Part shown: positions 33,760 through 36,397 of the stretch, piece by piece
Layout of the letters: the number at the start of each line of letters is the position of its first letter
Position numbering within the stretch: the first letter of the stretch is position 1
Source: Heterostelium multicystogenum
Lineage: Eukaryota > Evosea > Eumycetozoa > Acytosteliales > Acytosteliaceae
Direction: 5' to 3'
Assembly: GCA_003667245.1 (NCBI GenBank)
Contig: RCNN01000440.1
Coordinates: 1 to 36,397 of the forward strand
Length of the DNA stretch: 36,397 nucleotides
Position numbers and translations under genes: made by a program
The notes under the pieces: model-generated
What the model was told of the DNA's origin: nothing
Seen by the model: only the letters and a program-made list of their open reading frames with translations
Database searches by the model: none

Positions 33760-34426
33760 CTTTGAGAAATAGCTATTGTTGTTGTTCATTTCATTGTGTT
33801 GTTGTTGTTGTTTTGTGTGTGTTGTTGTATTTTGAAGGTGAGTGGTGTTGTTGTTTGTTTTGTTGTTGTTGTCTTTCAGGTGTGAGCAGAAGATTATCAA
33901 GCAAGTATTTAGTAAAACAAACTACGCTCTACTCAAATGCATAAAACAAAAAAGTTAAAAAATAACAAATAATAATATTTTCATAACCAAAATAAGAAAA
34001 TTAATTAATCTATTAAAATCCATGAATTTATTAATTTATTTAAAGAGTAAATACTAAATTATTAACAATTTTTACTTTCTTAATTTAATTAATTAATTAT
34101 TATTATTATTATTTTATTAGTATTAACATATTTAAAATATATATAGTTTTTAAAAATTACCAATTGTTATAAAATTAATCATGAAGTCATTCTATTATTA
34201 AAAATTTAAAAAACTCATATCAATCTACAAAATTGATACCAAATAATAATAATAGTAAATATGCAGTATCATCTTTTTATTAAACCAATAATGTAAATAA
34301 AACAAGTGGTAGTATTTCCAATACCAAATTATTTGTAAATATAATTCCAAATCACAAACATCTTTTATTAAAAAGATATAATAACTACAATGGAGAAATA
34401 CTTACTATTTTTTAATTAAAATTTAG
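33760..34426. other. Intergenic region between ADAT2 and the CBS gene, with a TTG/TGT repeat
   Basis: Presumed divergent promoters. A TTG/TGT-rich tract spans about 33777-33880. Very AT-rich DNA from 33950 to 34420 contains ATT/TTA repeats near 34087-34115. A TTTAG acceptor-like site just before 34427 may mean the CBS gene has a small upstream exon; I cannot identify it. Confidence 0.5.
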
Positions 34427-35021
34427 TTGAATAATGAACAATCTATCATCGATAAAAGAAATATGATTAATATTTCAAGAAATATAGAAGTATTAAACTT
34501 TAAGGAGTTGACACCTGAAGCAAAGGAGAAGCGTCACACTGCAGGTTTTGTTGATACAAAAGTAAGCGAATTGCTTTCCGATAACCTAGAGGTTATCAAA
34601 ATATTATCAAGGTTAAGGAAAATGATACTGTTTTCCATGCTATCCAAAACTATGCAGAAACATAAGGTTGGTGCTTTGGTAGTTGTAGACCAAGAAAATA
34701 GAATGACAGGTATTTCTCTGAGCGTGATTATATGAATAAGATCGTTGTTAAAGATCTTTCCAGCAGAACCACTTATATCAAGGATGTTATGTCTCCACAT
34801 GTAGTACTGTCAGAACAGATACATCCACTGCCAAATGTATGTCTATCATGATTAAAAGAGGATTCCGTCATTTGCCTGTGGTAGAAGGAGAGAAACTAGT
34901 TGGAATCCTCTCGATTGGAGATCTTGTTAAGCATATCATTTCAGATCAGCGATCAGAAATTAACCATCTTAAGCAAAGATTAGGTGGATATCATACAGAT
35001 ATGACCAAGGATTATAAATGA
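34427..35021 (+). CDS. CBS-domain pair protein, CBSX3-like, frameshifted
   Basis: Small protein built of two CBS domains, modules that bind adenosine nucleotides and regulate enzymes; plant CBSX3 is mitochondrial. In order: a short N-terminal segment with FKELTPEAKEKRHTAGFVDT, CBS1 with KVSELL, ENDTVFHAI and MQKHKVGALVVVD, the linker SERDYMNKIVVKDLSSRTTY, and CBS2 with IKDVMSP, TVRTDT, MSIMIKRGFRHLPVVEGEKL and VGILSIGDLVKHII. The C-terminal LKQRLGGY is also typical of CBSX3 proteins. At least four indels separate these pieces (near 34605, 34650, 34713 and 34800). The start at 34427 is the first Met of the visible frame and could lie downstream of a missing exon. The stop at 35021 is firm. Confidence 0.8.
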
Positions 35022-35056
35022 TACCAAAACTGTGATTCATAACGTAATTTATTATA

Positions 35057-35697
35057 TTAGACTTTAATAAATAAATTGATAATTAAGAGTAGAGCTATTA
35101 TATAAAAACTATACAAGAATGATTGGCTAGCGCTGTTGTTGTCGGGATCAGTTATTTCAAGTTTAAAGTCCATGCCATGGTTAATTGATTTAACTACCAC
35201 CTTGGCCCTTGGGTGGCGGTTTTGTCTTTGCCATTTTCATCAATGAAAATTACCATTGGAAGTTGATCTACACTTGTAGTGGTATTGGGTCCAATGTATT
35301 GGATGATAGACAGTTGATGTCTGAGACTGCAACCTGTATTTTGAAACTGCCATCGGTCTGAAGATTGTTGGTGCGAATAGTAAAGAAGTATTTTGAAAAG
35401 TTCGGACAATCATTGAAGGTCGATGGCGTCATAGCCGACTTTGAGATGGTGTAGTTTTTGTCGTAGCGAGCAATGATTTGCTCGTAGTCGTGTTTGTTGT
35501 TGTAGTAGTAAAGAAAGCTTTGGTCATACATCAGATTCTCGCTCTTCACTTCGATCTGCAGCGGATGCTGATTTCGACTCGAGCGGCACCCTGTAGAAGA
35601 TATCCTTCTTGTTGGTCATTCCCGACTGAATGTACCCATTGTAATTCGAGTTTAGAATGAGCCAGTATTTCCCATATTTAGGATCCTCATACATCCT
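35057..35697 (-). CDS. Unrecognised protein with C-terminal membrane anchor, frameshifted
   Basis: Not assigned to a family. A reading from about 35697 gives MYEDPKYGKYWLILNSNYNG, NKKDIFYRVPLES, then in the next frame ENLMYDQSFLYYYNNKHDYE, PNFSKYFFTIRTNN, DGSFKIQVAVSDINC, then VDQLPMVIFIDENGKDKT, and in a third frame INHGMDFKLEITDPDNNS. It ends with a hydrophobic stretch FLYSFYIIALLLIINLFIKV directly before the stop at 35057. The end suggests a tail anchor or GPI-type signal on an extracellular, beta-rich protein. A TATATAG acceptor just before the first Met points to an upstream exon carrying the signal peptide. Three or more indels are needed to join the parts. It ends 36 bp from the convergent CBS gene. 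Confidence 0.6.
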
Positions 35698-36397
35698 ATA
35701 TAAAGGCAAATTCGTATATGATCTACATCTTAAAATACAACATCATTCAATAAAATAAAAACAAATACAATTATTAATTTATTATTATTTATTTATTATT
35801 ATTAATAATAAATATCATTTATATTTTTAAGGATTATGGGTCTAATAATGTTGCAAATAATAATAATAATAATATATTATAATATTATAATGTAAAATAA
35901 TACACAATATATATATAGACAATCCAATAAAAATGAAAATTTTGAGTTATTTATTAAACTCAAATGTATAAATTGATTATCTATATCTTCTAGTATGTGT
36001 AACTATTTTTTTTAGTTATTAATTATTATTACTATTACTATGACTATAATACTATTATAAATCATTAAATCTACTAATTGAATTTAAATCTTTTTTATAG
36101 TTATTAAAAAATCTATTTTTATTATATTGTAATTTATTTATAGTTATTTCTTTTTTTAATGTTATGTTAATATTTATATTTATATTTTTTAATTTGATTT
36201 TTTATTCGTTGTTTGTCCTCAGTTAATAACATTGTAGATATTTTATTATTATATTATTTTTATGTATTTTATTTTAATTTATTATATGTATTTATATAAA
36301 TCAAAAAATGATATCATGTATGATGAATCTATGATGTATTGTATATTGTCCAACAATCAAATTTTGATTTAATAAATATTTTTTGATTGATTATGTG
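35698..36397. other. Very AT-rich terminal region
   Basis: Runs of ATT, TAT and poly-T with almost no G or C. It may hold the first exon and promoter of the preceding gene. I see no gene, RNA or telomere-type repeat. Confidence 0.5.

Noticed and set aside
1..36397. Transposable element or CRISPR array as the source of the repeats
   Set aside because: Repeats are whole gene-plus-spacer units; no transposase, reverse transcriptase, terminal repeats or regularly spaced short repeats are visible.

Overview
The window is from a eukaryote, most likely a dictyostelid social amoeba. It is AT-rich, with short AT-rich introns bounded by GTAAGT/GTATGT and TATAG, many simple repeats, and genes with dictyostelid-like gene structure (SMC2, VPS41, cytosolic valyl-tRNA synthetase, a CBSX3-like CBS protein, ADAT2). 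The central feature is an array of type I membrane proteins built from IPT/TIG (E-set, Ig-like) domains, resembling the tiger (Tgr) adhesion/allorecognition proteins of Dictyostelium. The species cannot be fixed from the sequence; groups 1-2 (Cavenderia or Heterostelium/Polysphondylium) are plausible.

Layout. 1-825: 5' part of a valyl-tRNA synthetase gene (minus). 1339-22430: a tandem array of TIG genes. A (1339-4176), B (6611-8450), C (10789-12648) and D (15020-16876) are on the minus strand, E (18384-18753) is a minus-strand fragment, and F (20328-22161) is inverted on the plus strand. Each repeat unit also carries conserved pieces of a second, unrecognised multi-exon gene (5563-6211, 9846-10374, 13970-14614, 17707-18140 minus; 18985-19437 plus). 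23207-26240: VPS41. 26754-30625: condensin SMC2, with an E2F-type site about 175 bp upstream. 31415-32687: frameshifted BTB-kelch gene. 32949-33759: tRNA adenosine deaminase ADAT2. 34427-35021: CBS-domain protein. 35057-35697: unknown membrane-anchored protein. The rest is AT-rich non-coding DNA.

The TIG genes share one architecture: a 25-residue signal-peptide exon, an ectodomain exon that is variable near its N-terminus, one TIG exon, a second TIG exon, and an exon with a transmembrane helix and short basic tail. Phase-1 introns separate all exons. Copy A has about eight TIG-like domains, the others about four. The copies look mosaic. D and F are sister copies in inverted orientation around truncated E, and small inversions lie in the spacers. 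This suits a fast-evolving cell-surface recognition locus, but that role is inferred.

Almost every gene except TIG B contains single-base indels, many in homopolymers. They are densest at 1-260 and 31400-35700 and also hit essential genes (SMC2, VPS41, ValRS). Sequencing or assembly error is therefore the default explanation, and calls of pseudogene status are provisional. Exon coordinates were derived by hand from splice signals, reading phase and comparison among copies.
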